Part shown: in pieces, positions 44,901 to 54,644 of the stretch
Position numbering within the stretch: position 1 is the first letter of the stretch
How the letters are laid out: every line of letters begins with the position of its first letter
NCBI GenBank assembly: GCA_963726785.1
Contig: CAVSDJ010000003.1
Span: forward strand, 372,001-436,000
Length of the DNA stretch: 64,000 bases
From: DATEKX01 sp963726785
GTDB taxonomy: Bacteria; Acidobacteriota; Blastocatellia; UBA7656
Reading direction: 5' to 3'
Position numbers and translations under genes: made by a program
The notes under the pieces: generated by a model
What the model was told of the DNA's origin: nothing
The model's input: only the letters and a program-made list of their open reading frames with translations
Database searches by the model: none

Positions 44901-46480
44901 ATCGTCTTGCTGGCGCTGAAATCCAACTGTAGCCAGTCGGGAAAGAAATTCGTCGTGCCGTCTTCCCATCCGCCACCGTTGCCCCAGTTCAATCCCTTGC
45001 GGTCGCCATTGATCGTCGCGCTGGCCGGGTAGCTGCTATTGACCACCGACGAGGCCGAGGCCACCGCCCCGTTCGAGGCCAGCGCCACATTGTTCGTGGC
45101 GGCGCGCGGGCGATCAAATTGATCCTTCGTCAACGGCAGCCCATAATCGGACTTGTTCCATTCCGGCCCGCTGGAGGTCGTGTCAACTGAGAAGTAATAT
45201 ACGGTCTTATCTCCCAAGGGCGTCTGGACAGTGTTTGTCATTTCACGCTCCTGCGTGCCCGCTGGCCTTAGGCTCGGCGTGTAGGTCCAGGTGCCCTCAA
45301 CCCCTGCGCCGATGTTGATCAACTTGCGCGAAGCCACCCCTGTAGTCTGACGAAACATGTGGCCTAGAGCAGTCAGATTACCTGAAGTCGTGTAAGAGTA
45401 ATTCTGATATGTCCATTCAATTCTGCCCATAGTAGCCAACCGCATGCTCGCAAGCCTGCCCGAAGAATTTACGGGAGCGCCTGTCAGGTTATATGTGAAT
45501 ACGTGTTGCGATCCATCCGGGGCGGTGATGCCGGTCAACAGCGGAAGATTAACTGTTGCACGTGTCGCGGTGTCATTATCAATATCGGGGCGAGTAACAC
45601 CGGCGGCAGTATAATTGAAAGTATAAGTGGCAGTCGTTCCGCTGAATGCGGCAAGAACGATCCGGTCAATGATGGCGGGGTAGTATCCAGCCGAATCGGC
45701 CTTGAAATAAATAGTATGAGTGCGCCCACGATTATCCGTTATCACCCAGGCGTTCGGCGTGGAATAGGTAAACCATATACGGTTATCGAAGCGGTCGCCT
45801 ATCTGAATCAGCTTCCACTCGCCGTTGGTAAGCTGAAACACGCTCTGTGTGCCGTCAGGGGTTTCAACGAACCGCGTGCTTTCATTGTGACTATACAGGC
45901 GATAGTAAGAGCCATCGCGAGTGTACATATAGACATCCTGAGGGTCGGCTTCGCTCAAGTCGTAATGAAGAGTTGAGTAGAATGGGTGCAGACCGCCATC
46001 CGGGCTGACGTAAACCCATGGCCCTACCTTTGATCCACTTACGACAGGCGCTATGAGCCTGCCAAACGAAAGGTCCCAGCCCAGTCCGGCATTCGAATAC
46101 TTCATAGGGTTTGCGGTAATCGTACCCGCAGGCTGGTCTAAGTCCCAGACATTAGAGTTATAGTTGATAAAAAACTTATAGCCGAAATCTCCGGCTATCG
46201 GATAGTTGATGCCGAGAGGGACTGAAATATTCAAGTTGCCGTTGAACAGATTGACGCTGTCCCACGGGTATCTCTCCATTGTTTTATCATTCCCTGATCC
46301 GCGCGCGAGATTGGGATGCGCGTGTGCCAGTCCGAACTGAGCTAGACAGGTCTGACTTGAGATCGCGCAGGTGGCAAACGCAAGAAGCAGGGGAAAGAGT
46401 ATTTTCCTGATTCTTTGAAAAGCGTTTCGGTCTCGTTCCAGACGAATAGAGAACTCCAAACTACTTAATATCCTGCTCAT
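41975..46480 (-). CDS. giant YD-repeat (RHS-like) secreted protein with embedded discoidin domain
   Basis: The 1501-residue protein has a long signal sequence (ILFPLLLAFATCAISSQTCL) and GGGAGG before its ATG. The N-terminal beta region (RYPWDSVNLFNGNLNISVPL) resembles the start of RHS/YD shells. An F5/8 type C (discoidin-like) carbohydrate-binding domain is inserted at about 463-617 (WLQLDFSASKTIDRINIFTA). From about 700 on come many YD repeats (GYEYDAMGRQTW, YNAMGWMTQTSDFSMD, NYDPFGRARTVRPPDG). It ends YHFHLGLGIAGIQTDGNGFR with no RHS core autoprotease motif and no variable toxin tip. It is probably an outer-surface or secreted protein that binds glycans. Confidence 0.88.
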   Translation of the reverse strand: MSRILSSLEFSIRLERDRNAFQRIRKILFPLLLAFATCAISSQTCLAQFGLAHAHPNLARGSGNDKTMERYPWDSVNLFNGNLNISVPLGINYPIAGDFGYKFFINYNSNVWDLDQPAGTITANPMKYSNAGLGWDLSFGRLIAPVVSGSKVGPWVYVSPDGGLHPFYSTLHYDLSEADPQDVYMYTRDGSYYRLYSHNESTRFVETPDGTQSVFQLTNGEWKLIQIGDRFDNRIWFTYSTPNAWVITDNRGRTHTIYFKADSAGYYPAIIDRIVLAAFSGTTATYTFNYTAAGVTRPDIDNDTATRATVNLPLLTGITAPDGSQHVFTYNLTGAPVNSSGRLASMRLATMGRIEWTYQNYSYTTSGNLTALGHMFRQTTGVASRKLINIGAGVEGTWTYTPSLRPAGTQEREMTNTVQTPLGDKTVYYFSVDTTSSGPEWNKSDYGLPLTKDQFDRPRAATNNVALASNGAVASASSVVNSSYPASATINGDRKGLNWGNGGGWEDGTTNFFPDWLQLDFSASKTIDRINIFTAQDDYANPVDPTPDLTFDSQGIKDFDVQYWNGAGWVTVPGGSVVGNTLVWRQFMFTPLTTSKIRVVVNKANLSSRIAEIEAFESALPGDTRFLSKQVFDCDEAGSNCQLMRSEYVRYEQDQAMDPASAEVVSANRREASSRVVYHDDVENGVTRFADTDRSNFDGLGHYRQMATGGNFGSGDVRTTFINYDAASGSYPSANYVMPPPGSAWILETRSLQKIVEGQSAQIIEFCYNRSNGFLSRTRQWSTTNPAGTASANDVVSVFTPDASGQVIKEQYYGGDVQAIGTTQLCNLGLPATDQYRIQHTYQYGTRSSSQFYTAACTPFATRFLDQDVDRNTGLMTTSRDSAGIATGYEYDAMGRQTWIKPQLGQGAWKQFNYVAAVAGDYAKKLIYDKSNGGGAVLINSAEVYDGFGRVWWEQTSVPGNNPSRYKAYNAMGWMTQTSDFSMDTPRYTQYLNYDPFGRARTVRPPDGAQHDVTYQYVGDRSIARTAATGILYYPVTGQVLEAPRSKTQIFDRQGRLWKEMNRETVVKVNYYDVAGHLTKTTNGDGALMGEIQSYDGRGFLFWVTHAYGSPQYYQNFDALGHSLKQRPAFTDLNYVFDRAGRVTSVSETANPQKVWKEFTYADSNGANDWRAGKLWTSKRYNYVNVNWTGSTGVVTETFTYGGVNGRVSDYDVSLSDGLGLREAFIQSYTYTELGDIQQITYPTSTIAGSGNLGRTRTVTSNYTVGQVTSVVGTRNSLNETWANSISYHPNGLVSQVVHTNGVTDKFANDPNGFARVASVSTTGVQKLPHQTDQNFYSGDFQYDGNQNLVRVGTQYFIPQNDQQTPPDQFFPSSYVPACQAAWTDPFGIPNGMTPDDSCFPMLVLYYTGTNRLFKIEDHFENKKTWYFSDESGRKLTEYTVAYPGGAWLSTRDYIYRGDAMLAIEDFLKGSTTLKVYHFHLGLGIAGIQTDGNGFRADPFN

Positions 46481-46759
46481 ACACCCTCCCTTTAGACGGA
46501 CAGGTATTCATTCGCGAACCTACTGCATCGCTTCGTCCAACTAATTAGTTGAGGTAAAGAGTCTCGAAAGGACTTTTAGCCAGGAATTCATATAACATTA
46601 ATCTCTTTTGATATTGTTAAAGTCCTGCAAAAACATATTGCCTCCTGTTAAATCTTGATTCGTGCGCGGAGAGCCCTGTCCAAGGTGAAAGAGCTTTGAT
46701 AATCTAGTGCGAGGCTATCTGAATGCAAAAATATGACATCGAATTTATGAGGAATCCGA

Positions 46760-48794
46760 ATGAAACCAATTCAAGCAATGGCTTTGATTATTTTTCTGAT
46801 GGGAGGCTCGCTTTCTACATTGGCCGATAACCGCAAACCGAAAGCGCCTGATGATACACCTTTCTGGGCAACTCGCCCGGACGGGGCCGCGTTCGAGAAA
46901 GAGATGGGCGAGCGACTTCGGAAAGCGCAACAGACTCTCGACCAGATGCTTGCAGTAAAAGGCAAGCGAACAATTGACAACACGCTTCGGCTTTACGACG
47001 AAGTCCTGATTAATCTGGAGGCCGCTTCTTATCAAACAGACCTGATTCAAAACGTTCACCCTGACGAGGCGTTTCGCGCGGTTGCCGAAAAAGAGAATCA
47101 GGAAGTTTTGGCGTTCGCCACCGTGCTGTCGCTCAATCATGATGTTTACAACGCGATTACTGCGCTCGAATTGAACGGAGCCGACCAGGAGACGCGTTAC
47201 TACGTCGAGCGGACGTTGCGCGACTTCCGGCTGGCGGGTGTTGATAAAGACGAAGCCACACGCAAAAGGATCAAAGAGCTGCGCGACGAGCTTGTCAAGA
47301 ATCGGGCAGGAATTTTCGCGCAATATACGCGACGACGTTCGCACAGTCACAGTAAACAATGCGTCAGAGCTTTCCGGCTTGCCCGCAGATTTCATCGCGC
47401 GTCACAAACCGGGCGCGGACGGTAAGATTACGCTCACGATTGATTATCCCGATTCGCTGCCGGTCTTCTCTTACGCGAAGAACGAAGACCTGCGCAAACG
47501 AATGTACATCGCTTATAACAATCGCGCTTACCCCAAGAACATCGAAGTGCTCAACAAAATGATAGCCAGGCGCGATGAACTTGCGCACCTGCTCGGTTTC
47601 AAAAACTGGGCCGACTACATCACTGCGGACAAGATGGTCGGCAGCGCCAGGAACGCTTCGGACTTCATAGATAAGATTGTCGAAGCATCGGGGGCGCGAG
47701 CCAAACACGATTATCAAACGCTGCTAAAGCGCAAGCAGCAGGACGCGCCCGGCTCGAACGCCGTCAATGCGTGGGAAAGCAACTACTATGCGGAACTGGT
47801 GCGAAAGTCCGACTACGCTTTCGACTCGCAATCAGTACGGCCTTACTTCGCCTACGACCGCGTGAAGCAAGGCGTGCTCGATGTAACGGGCCGTCTTTTC
47901 GGCGTGAGCTTTCGCGCGGTGAAGGGCGCGCCCGTGTGGCAACCGGATGTCGAGCGATGGGAGATGCTTGAAGGCGGGAAGCTGGTCGGGCGGTTCTACC
48001 TCGACATGCACCCGCGCGCAGGTAAGTATAATCACGCGGCGCAATTTGGGATTCGCACGGGCGTTCAAGGTCGGCAGATTCCCGAAGCTACGCTCGTCTG
48101 CAATTTTCCCGGCGGCGTTGAAGGCGAGCCCGGACTGATGACGCACGACGATGTTGTGACGTTCTTCCACGAGTTCGGTCACCTGATTCACTTCCTGCTC
48201 GCGGGGCGGCATCAATGGGTTGGAATAGGCGGCATCAGCACCGAACAGGACTTTGTTGAAGCGCCGTCACAGATGCTCGAAGAATGGGCGTGGGACCCTG
48301 CGACGCTTGCGACGTTTGCAAAACACTACCAGACGAACGAGCCGATACCGGCTGCGCTCGTAAAGCAGATGAAACGCGCCAGCGAATTCGGCAAGGGCTT
48401 GCAGGTGCGACGCCAGATGCTCTACGCGAAGCTGTCGCTTTCGATTTACGACCGCGACCCGAAACAGGTTGATACCGATCAGATGGTTAAGCAGTTGACG
48501 AGTCAGTATCAACCGTTCCCTTACGTCGAAGGGACACATTTTCAAACTGCGTTCGGACACCTGGATGGCTACTCGGCGGTTTACTACACGTATATGTGGT
48601 CGCTTGTGATAGCCAAAGACCTGTTCAGCAAATTCGACCGCTCGAACATGCTCGCGCCAGAAGTGGCTCGCTCTTACCGCGACCAGATACTCGCGCCGGG
48701 GGGGAGCCGCCCGGCTGCGGAACTGGTCAAAAATTTCTTAGGCAGGCCATTCGATTTTGCCTCCTGGCAGGCGTGGCTCAACGAAGGAAACTGA
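46760..48794 (+). CDS. M3-family zinc oligopeptidase (thimet/Dcp-like), one frameshift
   Basis: Two frames join into one exported peptidase of about 677 residues. The first has a signal peptide (QAMALIIFLMGGSLSTLADN) and an N-terminal helical domain to DELVK near 47302. One extra A there (GTCAAGAATCGG) shifts the frame. It continues as IGQEFSRNIRDDVRTVTVNN and on to the catalytic VVTFFHEFGHLIHFLLAGRH, the HExxH zinc motif, with downstream EAPSQMLEEWAWD giving the third ligand Glu. The C-terminus GRPFDFASWQAWLNEGN is normal. It cleaves short peptides, probably in the periplasm. Confidence 0.9.
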
Positions 48795-48845
48795 TAAATC
48801 CGGAAAGAAGCTTTGAATATAAAAGCAGTTCACGGCAGAGACGCG

Positions 48846-48938
<93 letters not shown>

Positions 48939-49054
48939 GCCCTCACTACTCGCCTTGCATTGCGGAAACACTCTGATGATATAATCCGCTCCGCTACGGC
49001 CTTTGCGCCTCAGTTCTAATCTTTAAAATAATGATTTGATGAATCCGAGTCATT

Positions 49055-50674
49055 ATGAGCAAAGAAGCCTTATCAAAAAGCTGCCCGAATTGCGGAATGG
49101 CGGTGAGCACGGAATCGCGTTTCTGCATTAACTGCCGACACGAACTTTCGCAGCCGCCTGCTTCACCGGACAATTCGCGTCGGCCTACTGTGCTGGAGCA
49201 CATCTGCCCGAATTGCAAAGCGACGGTGGGCCGAGCGGCTACCTTTTGCGGAAACTGCGGCGCGGCTGTAGGCCATCAGACAGGCCCTCAGGCCGAAGAG
49301 TTTCCTTTACTCGCACGCGTCATCCTGGCAGTCGTGGCGATTGCTTTCCTGATAATTATTTTCGCAGGCAGCGATCAGCCGCGAGTTGCATTCCGCGAAG
49401 CATATCTGGCACCGCTTCCAGGCGATACTAAATCAAGCGCGGTGCCTTCCCTTAGTTTCAATCGTGCAGAGCCTAAGGTGGCTTATTCAGCTAAAGACAG
49501 CGATCAGCCCTATGTCTACGATGGCGACAAAAGGCTCAGAGATTTCGATTCGGCTGAAAAGGCCATCTTCAGTCGAGACGGGAGCCGCTTCGCTTACGTC
49601 GCGAAAGATGATCGCAAAGCCGCCAATGAATTCGTCGTCGTTGATGGCAAGCGCGGGCCTTCGGTGGACGGCGTCGGCACACTCAGTTTTTCGCCCGACG
49701 GTAGATTAGTCTACGGCGCAAAACTTTCCGATAAGTGGTCAATATATGTCGAACACGAAAAGGGGCCGACATTCGATAGCGTCTATTATCCCGCGTTCGC
49801 TCGTGACGCAAAGACAATATCTTACATAGGCAAGTTGGGCGACAAATACGTCGTCGTTACAGACGGCAAACAGGGCGAGACGTTCGATGATGTCAGCTAC
49901 CCTAACATCAGCCGTTACGGGAAGACCGTGGCATACAGGGCGAAGCAGGGCAACAAATGGTTCGTCGTTGTCAACGGTAAGAAAGGGCCGAACTTCGATT
50001 CGATTGAGGACGGGCCAGCCGTTAGCGATGACGGTAGCAAAGTAGCTTACGTGGCATATGAAAGCTCGTTCAGCCTGCTCTCGCCTCAGCGCGAATACGA
50101 GCTTCGAAATGCTTCGTATCAATCTTCAAAGAGCGCGACACGCAAATTCCTGATGATCGGAGACAAAAGTCAAGAGCTGGATTATGCGCCCACCATCTAT
50201 GGGTTGCTGTTTAACCCCGAAGGCAGCCGCGTAGCCTACAAGGTGAGAAAGTACAACAAGTATTACGTCATGGACGGAGACAAGAAAGGCCCGGAGTATG
50301 ATTTGATAACCTCGCTGGTATTCACGCCCGACGGCAGCCGTGTAGCTTACAACGCATATCAAAGCGGCAAAGCGTTCGTAGTCGTTGGCGACACGAGCGG
50401 CCCCTCGTTCGATGAAGTGTACTCGCCGTTATTCAGTCCCGATAGTAGCCAGGTAGCCTTTGTCGCAAAGAAAGCCGACAAGCGAGTGATGGTCGTCGGC
50501 GACATCAAGTATCTGACTTACATTTACCAGACAGGGCCGGAGTGTGATGTCATATACGCGCCATCATTCAGCATTGATGGAAGCTCAGTGGCGTATGGAG
50601 CGGTGCAAGGCCAGTCCATAATGTGGAAGGTGATGAACTTGAATGAAGTTTCACAGTTTCGTGTGGACAAATAG
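49055..50674 (+). CDS. double zinc-ribbon membrane protein with beta-propeller repeats
   Basis: The 539-residue protein starts with two zinc ribbons (SCPNCGMAVSTESRFCINC and HICPNCKATVGRAATFCGNC). One membrane span follows near residue 95 (VILAVVAIAFLIIIFAGS). The rest has about eight repeats of a WD40/TolB-like strand unit (FSRDGSRFAYVAKDDRKAAN, FSPDGRLVYGAKLSDKWSIY, FTPDGSRVAYNAYQSGKAFV), each ending with a 'VVxDGKxGPxFD' turn. The cytoplasmic ribbons and extracytoplasmic propeller suggest signalling or a scaffold. Specific function unknown. It lies in a run of three plus-strand genes with the PEGA protein and a glycosyltransferase. Confidence 0.82.
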   Translation: MSKEALSKSCPNCGMAVSTESRFCINCRHELSQPPASPDNSRRPTVLEHICPNCKATVGRAATFCGNCGAAVGHQTGPQAEEFPLLARVILAVVAIAFLIIIFAGSDQPRVAFREAYLAPLPGDTKSSAVPSLSFNRAEPKVAYSAKDSDQPYVYDGDKRLRDFDSAEKAIFSRDGSRFAYVAKDDRKAANEFVVVDGKRGPSVDGVGTLSFSPDGRLVYGAKLSDKWSIYVEHEKGPTFDSVYYPAFARDAKTISYIGKLGDKYVVVTDGKQGETFDDVSYPNISRYGKTVAYRAKQGNKWFVVVNGKKGPNFDSIEDGPAVSDDGSKVAYVAYESSFSLLSPQREYELRNASYQSSKSATRKFLMIGDKSQELDYAPTIYGLLFNPEGSRVAYKVRKYNKYYVMDGDKKGPEYDLITSLVFTPDGSRVAYNAYQSGKAFVVVGDTSGPSFDEVYSPLFSPDSSQVAFVAKKADKRVMVVGDIKYLTYIYQTGPECDVIYAPSFSIDGSSVAYGAVQGQSIMWKVMNLNEVSQFRVDK

Positions 50675-50700
50675 CAGTAACAACTAGGGAGGGATCAAGC

Positions 50701-52434
50701 GTGAAGTATTGCGCGCAGTGCAAGCTGGATCTTCCTGACAGCAGCAAGTTTTGCAGGTCTTGCGGCGGCAATTTAAGCGAAGCCCAAACGGTGATTGAAA
50801 CCGGGCCGCGCTGCAAGATGTGCGGGACTGAAGTTCATAGGGATTGGAAGGCTTGCGGCCACTGCGGCTATCCGACTCAATCAGCCGCGCCTACAGTCAA
50901 GATGGCTCTTGCGCCGACCTGCTCGGGTTGCGGCATGACGCTCGGCGAAGGAATGAAATTTTGCATAGGCTGTGGCAGGGCAGAGACCGATCAAGCAGCA
51001 ATACCCGCCTCGGAAACAGATCGCGGCGCGAAGCTGGCTACTACGATAATCGAAAGGGTAGTGATCCCGCCCATCCCGTTACCATCTCAAGCAGACGCGG
51101 CTTGTCGAAAGTGCGGCGCGATGGCGCGAGCGGGACTTAAGTTTTGCGAGAAATGCGGAACGTCAATCACGTTTCAAGGCCCGACGGTTAAGCCGGACAA
51201 GAATCGGAAGATTTTGTTTATAGCATCGGGCGCAGCCTTCGTGCTCGTCTTGATTGTCGTCGGGTGGCATCTGTGGGGAGTGAGCGTGACTGTAGTCTCT
51301 AATCAGCCGGGCGTGCAGGTATTCATTGACGACAAGATGGTCTCAAGCTCAAGCGACGGCCAGCGCATCACCATAAACCACGTGCTTCGCGGCCAGCGCA
51401 CGCTCAGAGTCAAACGCGACGGGTTCGAGGATGGTGTATCGGCTCTCAAACTCGGTCTTGGCGATTTCTCGAAAACCGTCGAGATCAACCTGACGCCTTA
51501 CCTTTACAGCCTTACGATCATGAGCGCCCCTACTGCCTGCAAGGTGTTGGTAGACGGAAAAGAGTCGGGGGCTACAGACATCAGCGGCCAGTTGACGCTG
51601 AAAAATATTGCGCGCGGCAGTCATACGTTGACCGTTCAGCGCGCGGGGTATCAAGACTGGACGCAGAATATTTCGCTCACTTCATCGCAAACGATCAGAG
51701 CGGAACTGACACTCGCCATCGGCGGTTCGTGGCAAGGCTCTTTCGCTGTTTCGCAATCATCGCCGCCTTCCGGGTTCACTCTCAGCATCACGCAGACGGG
51801 CGCATCTTTTACAGGAAGGGCAGACCAGCGAGATAACAACAACACGGAATCGAATGCCAGCCTTGAAGGCACGGTCAGCGGCAGAGAGATCAAGTATGTG
51901 AAGCGTTATACGAGTAGCGGAACAGCCGAATATAAAGGCACTGTTGATGCGAGCGGGCTGCGCGCGTCAGGGACATGGTCGTCGGGCGCTGCGTCGGGAA
52001 CTTGGGTGATGGCCAAAGTTGAAAAAGCCGACAGCGGGTGGATAGCGCCTATCTATAGTAAGATTGACAGCTTCAATGCCAATGTAACCGATTTGAAGTT
52101 TTACGAAACCGGCAGCGAATCGCCGAAGCAAAAAACATATAGCACTCGCTTCAGCAGTTCTTCGTCCAGGTCCATTAATTACGACCTCTTTCTGAAGTAT
52201 CCGGTGCCAAACCGTCGCGTCGAATTCGAGACCAGTGCTATATATTACAATGCTGACGGCACGGTTCTGGGCAGGAAGACAAGGCAGGCTAGCATAGAGG
52301 CGAGCTGGAATGAATCAAATCATTTTGACGGGTGGGGAGCCGGTACGTCGGGGTCATGGAAGCCCGGTCTGTATCGTGTAGATATTTTCGTCGCGGGCAA
52401 GAGGATTGCCAGCAAATGGTTTGAAATTTATTGA
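50701..52434 (+). CDS. four-zinc-ribbon membrane protein with two PEGA domains
   Basis: The 577-residue protein uses a GTG start with GGGAGGG upstream. It begins with four zinc ribbons (KYCAQCKLDLPDSSKFCRSC, RCKMCGTEVHRDWKACGHC, CSGCGMTLGEGMKFCIGC, CRKCGAMARAGLKFCEKC) and a membrane span near residue 170 (ILFIASGAAFVLVLIVVGWH). Two PEGA domains follow (VTVVSNQPGVQVFIDDKMVS and LTIMSAPTACKVLVDGKESG). Then come a beta-rich domain (WQGSFAVSQSSPPSGFTLSI) and a C-terminal strand-rich part. PEGA domains are surface-associated folds; the whole protein is uncharacterised. It probably forms a membrane complex with its neighbours. Confidence 0.84.
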   Translation: MKYCAQCKLDLPDSSKFCRSCGGNLSEAQTVIETGPRCKMCGTEVHRDWKACGHCGYPTQSAAPTVKMALAPTCSGCGMTLGEGMKFCIGCGRAETDQAAIPASETDRGAKLATTIIERVVIPPIPLPSQADAACRKCGAMARAGLKFCEKCGTSITFQGPTVKPDKNRKILFIASGAAFVLVLIVVGWHLWGVSVTVVSNQPGVQVFIDDKMVSSSSDGQRITINHVLRGQRTLRVKRDGFEDGVSALKLGLGDFSKTVEINLTPYLYSLTIMSAPTACKVLVDGKESGATDISGQLTLKNIARGSHTLTVQRAGYQDWTQNISLTSSQTIRAELTLAIGGSWQGSFAVSQSSPPSGFTLSITQTGASFTGRADQRDNNNTESNASLEGTVSGREIKYVKRYTSSGTAEYKGTVDASGLRASGTWSSGAASGTWVMAKVEKADSGWIAPIYSKIDSFNANVTDLKFYETGSESPKQKTYSTRFSSSSSRSINYDLFLKYPVPNRRVEFETSAIYYNADGTVLGRKTRQASIEASWNESNHFDGWGAGTSGSWKPGLYRVDIFVAGKRIASKWFEIY

Positions 52435-54011
52435 ATTCGTTTGAAAGGCCACAAATACTGAACGACTTCGAATTGAGCGAAACAATCGTTACACAGCGCG
52501 CCAGCAAAAACCTGAGCGATTCTCGATCCGCGCACCTTGCACTTTGTTCGGACGAGCAGGGCGCAACTGACTTCACTAAAACGTCTCGAATTCTTTTCGC
52601 GCTTATTGCGATTTTGTTCGCGGCGGCCCGGCTCTGGAATTTCACTGCATACGGCTTGTTCAGCGACGAAGTATTCACGGCGCAGACCATCAGCCTGAGC
52701 TGGCACGATATGCTTGGCGCAATCACTTACGATGTCGTGCATCCGCCGCTGTTTTATGTGCTGATGAAAATTTGGATTCATATCGGCGGAAGCTCGCTCG
52801 TTTGGATGAAGCTCTTTCCCGTTGCGGTTTCGATTGTCTCGATAATTCCCTTCTATCTGCTCTGCCGCGAACTGAAGCTGAAAGCTGCGACAACAAACCT
52901 TGCGCTTTACGCGATGGCTGTCAACGAGTACATGGTCTGCTATGCGCAAGAGTTGCGAATGTACAGCCTGCTTTTGCTGCTGACTATAACTTCGTTGTGG
53001 CTCTTTGCAAAATTCGTCAACGCAACTTACGTATCGAAGAGACTGCTGATTGCGTTGTTTGCAGTCAGCCTGTTGCTTGTCTACACGCACTATTACGGCT
53101 GGCTGGTTATCGCGGTGGAATTTTTGTTCCTGATGATTTCCAGGCGCGACCGCGTGATTTCGTTTTCGTTATCGTTTGCGGGCCTGATCGTTTGCTTTGC
53201 CCCGTGGGCTTTTCTGGTGACAAAGGCTGCCATGAACAAGGGCGGGCTTGGACCTAACCTCAACTGGAACGGGCGGCCAAAGCTGTTCGACTTGATATGG
53301 TATTACGCGATTCTAAACGGGCCTGTATATGATCGCTTGAGGCCGTATGCCATGACGTTTGCAACGGTTTTATTCAGCGCGCCGATTCTGTTCTGGGCTT
53401 GGCAGGCTATCAGAAAACCGGGAACGAAAGACAGAACCATGCTGGAGTGGCTGATGCTTTTGTCTTTGCTTCCTGCCGTCATCACCTTCGGGGCAAGCCA
53501 GGTGCTGCCGCAATCTGTATGGGGCATACGTTTTCTGATCATCGTAGCGCCTTCGTACCTGCTATTGTTATCCATCGCCGCAATGAGGCTGCGACCGAAA
53601 TGGCTGAGGGCGCTCACAGCGAGTCTTATGATCGCGTGGATAGCTTTCAGCGGAGGCATCCAGCTTGCAAACAGAGACAAGATAGCGTGGGAGCCTTTAG
53701 TCCGCCGGATGATTCAATCCGAGCCGGATCAATTAGAGCTTATAAAGGTCTACACAAAGCAAGGAGTCACAGCGACAACTATCCAGTATTATCTGGATAA
53801 CGCCAACGAGAAGAAGCTGCGAGTCGAGTATCTGGGCGATTACACGGAGTCGAAGGACGAGCATTTCTGGGTAGCGTTTCTGAAGTATGAGCACGAGCAT
53901 AATCCGCTGCCGCCGAGCGACCTGATTGAGCGTGGCTATAAAGTGGGCGACGCAATCGAAGCCGATGCGCCCGGCCACAAAGTATTTTTGCTTCCCGTCT
54001 GGCGGCATTAA
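52431..54011 (+). CDS. GT39/ArnT-like membrane glycosyltransferase
   Basis: The start is TTG at 52431, overlapping the previous stop (TTGA), so the gene is coupled to the PEGA gene. The 526-residue protein has about eleven membrane spans. The first periplasmic loop carries the catalytic Asp-Glu motif FSDEVFTAQTISLSWHDM, followed by VHPPLFYVLMKIW, typical of GT39/GT83 lipid-linked sugar transferases. A 'LVYTHYYGWLVIAVEFLF' span and a soluble C-terminal part (QPDQLELIKVYTKQGVTATT-like region) follow. It uses a polyprenyl-phosphate sugar donor to modify proteins or lipids at the outer face of the inner membrane. Confidence 0.86.
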   Translation: MNSFERPQILNDFELSETIVTQRASKNLSDSRSAHLALCSDEQGATDFTKTSRILFALIAILFAAARLWNFTAYGLFSDEVFTAQTISLSWHDMLGAITYDVVHPPLFYVLMKIWIHIGGSSLVWMKLFPVAVSIVSIIPFYLLCRELKLKAATTNLALYAMAVNEYMVCYAQELRMYSLLLLLTITSLWLFAKFVNATYVSKRLLIALFAVSLLLVYTHYYGWLVIAVEFLFLMISRRDRVISFSLSFAGLIVCFAPWAFLVTKAAMNKGGLGPNLNWNGRPKLFDLIWYYAILNGPVYDRLRPYAMTFATVLFSAPILFWAWQAIRKPGTKDRTMLEWLMLLSLLPAVITFGASQVLPQSVWGIRFLIIVAPSYLLLLSIAAMRLRPKWLRALTASLMIAWIAFSGGIQLANRDKIAWEPLVRRMIQSEPDQLELIKVYTKQGVTATTIQYYLDNANEKKLRVEYLGDYTESKDEHFWVAFLKYEHEHNPLPPSDLIERGYKVGDAIEADAPGHKVFLLPVWRH

Positions 54012-54140
54012 CGACCCTGCCGGTCGAATACTAAAGTTATTTGGCGACATTCATATTGTTGTTGCGTGCAGTGAAATGGGCCGGAGAAAATGTCGAGCGT
54101 GTGGCAACCGCTTAGCATGGTGAACTGAAGCGTTAAGTAT

Positions 54141-54551
54141 ATGGAATTCATCTTCGAGATTCTTTTTCAATTTCTTCTCGAATTCATTCTGGAAATAGGC
54201 GCAGAAATACTTATGGAATTGGGCTTGCACAGCGTTGCTCAGGTATTTCACGGGCGCAAGACTCGCAACCCTGTTTTCGCTTTCATCGGATACGCGCTGT
54301 TAGGCGTGATCGTAGGCTTCATAAGCCTTTTGATATTTCCGCGACCGCTAATGCGCAGCACGAGCTTTCGCGGAATCAATCTTCACGGAATCGGTTTATT
54401 GATTTCCCCGCTGCTTGCGGGACTGGTAATGTCTGCAATAGGGTCAATCAGGCGCAGGCGGGGAATGAGCTTGATACGGCTCGACAGTTTCGGCTACGGA
54501 TTTATATTCGCGTTCGGCATGGCCTTGATCAGGTTTCTATTCACAAAATGA
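54141..54551 (+). CDS. small membrane protein, unknown function
   Basis: The 136-residue protein opens with an acidic amphipathic helix (MEFIFEILFQFLLEFILEIG) and has three hydrophobic segments (FAFIGYALLGVIVGFISLLI, LLISPLLAGLVMSAIGSI, FIFAFGMALIRFLF). I do not recognise a family. It starts 129 nt after the glycosyltransferase and has no strong ribosome site. It is the last gene before the CRISPR region. Confidence 0.65.
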   Translation: MEFIFEILFQFLLEFILEIGAEILMELGLHSVAQVFHGRKTRNPVFAFIGYALLGVIVGFISLLIFPRPLMRSTSFRGINLHGIGLLISPLLAGLVMSAIGSIRRRRGMSLIRLDSFGYGFIFAFGMALIRFLFTK

Positions 54552-54644
54552 GTTCGACGTAGCTCTATAAGAGCGACAAGCTCACATGCCGAACTCACAC
54601 TAGATCGTTCCAGCTCACAAGTCATGAAAGGCGTTATTCAGCGC

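Noticed and set aside
41975..46480. RHS polymorphic toxin with C-terminal toxin domain
   Set aside because: The frame ends after the YD repeats with no core motif and no toxin domain, and other frames downstream do not continue it.
46745..47395. 216-residue minus-strand frame opposite the peptidase gene
   Set aside because: It is an antisense shadow of the conserved M3 peptidase frame.
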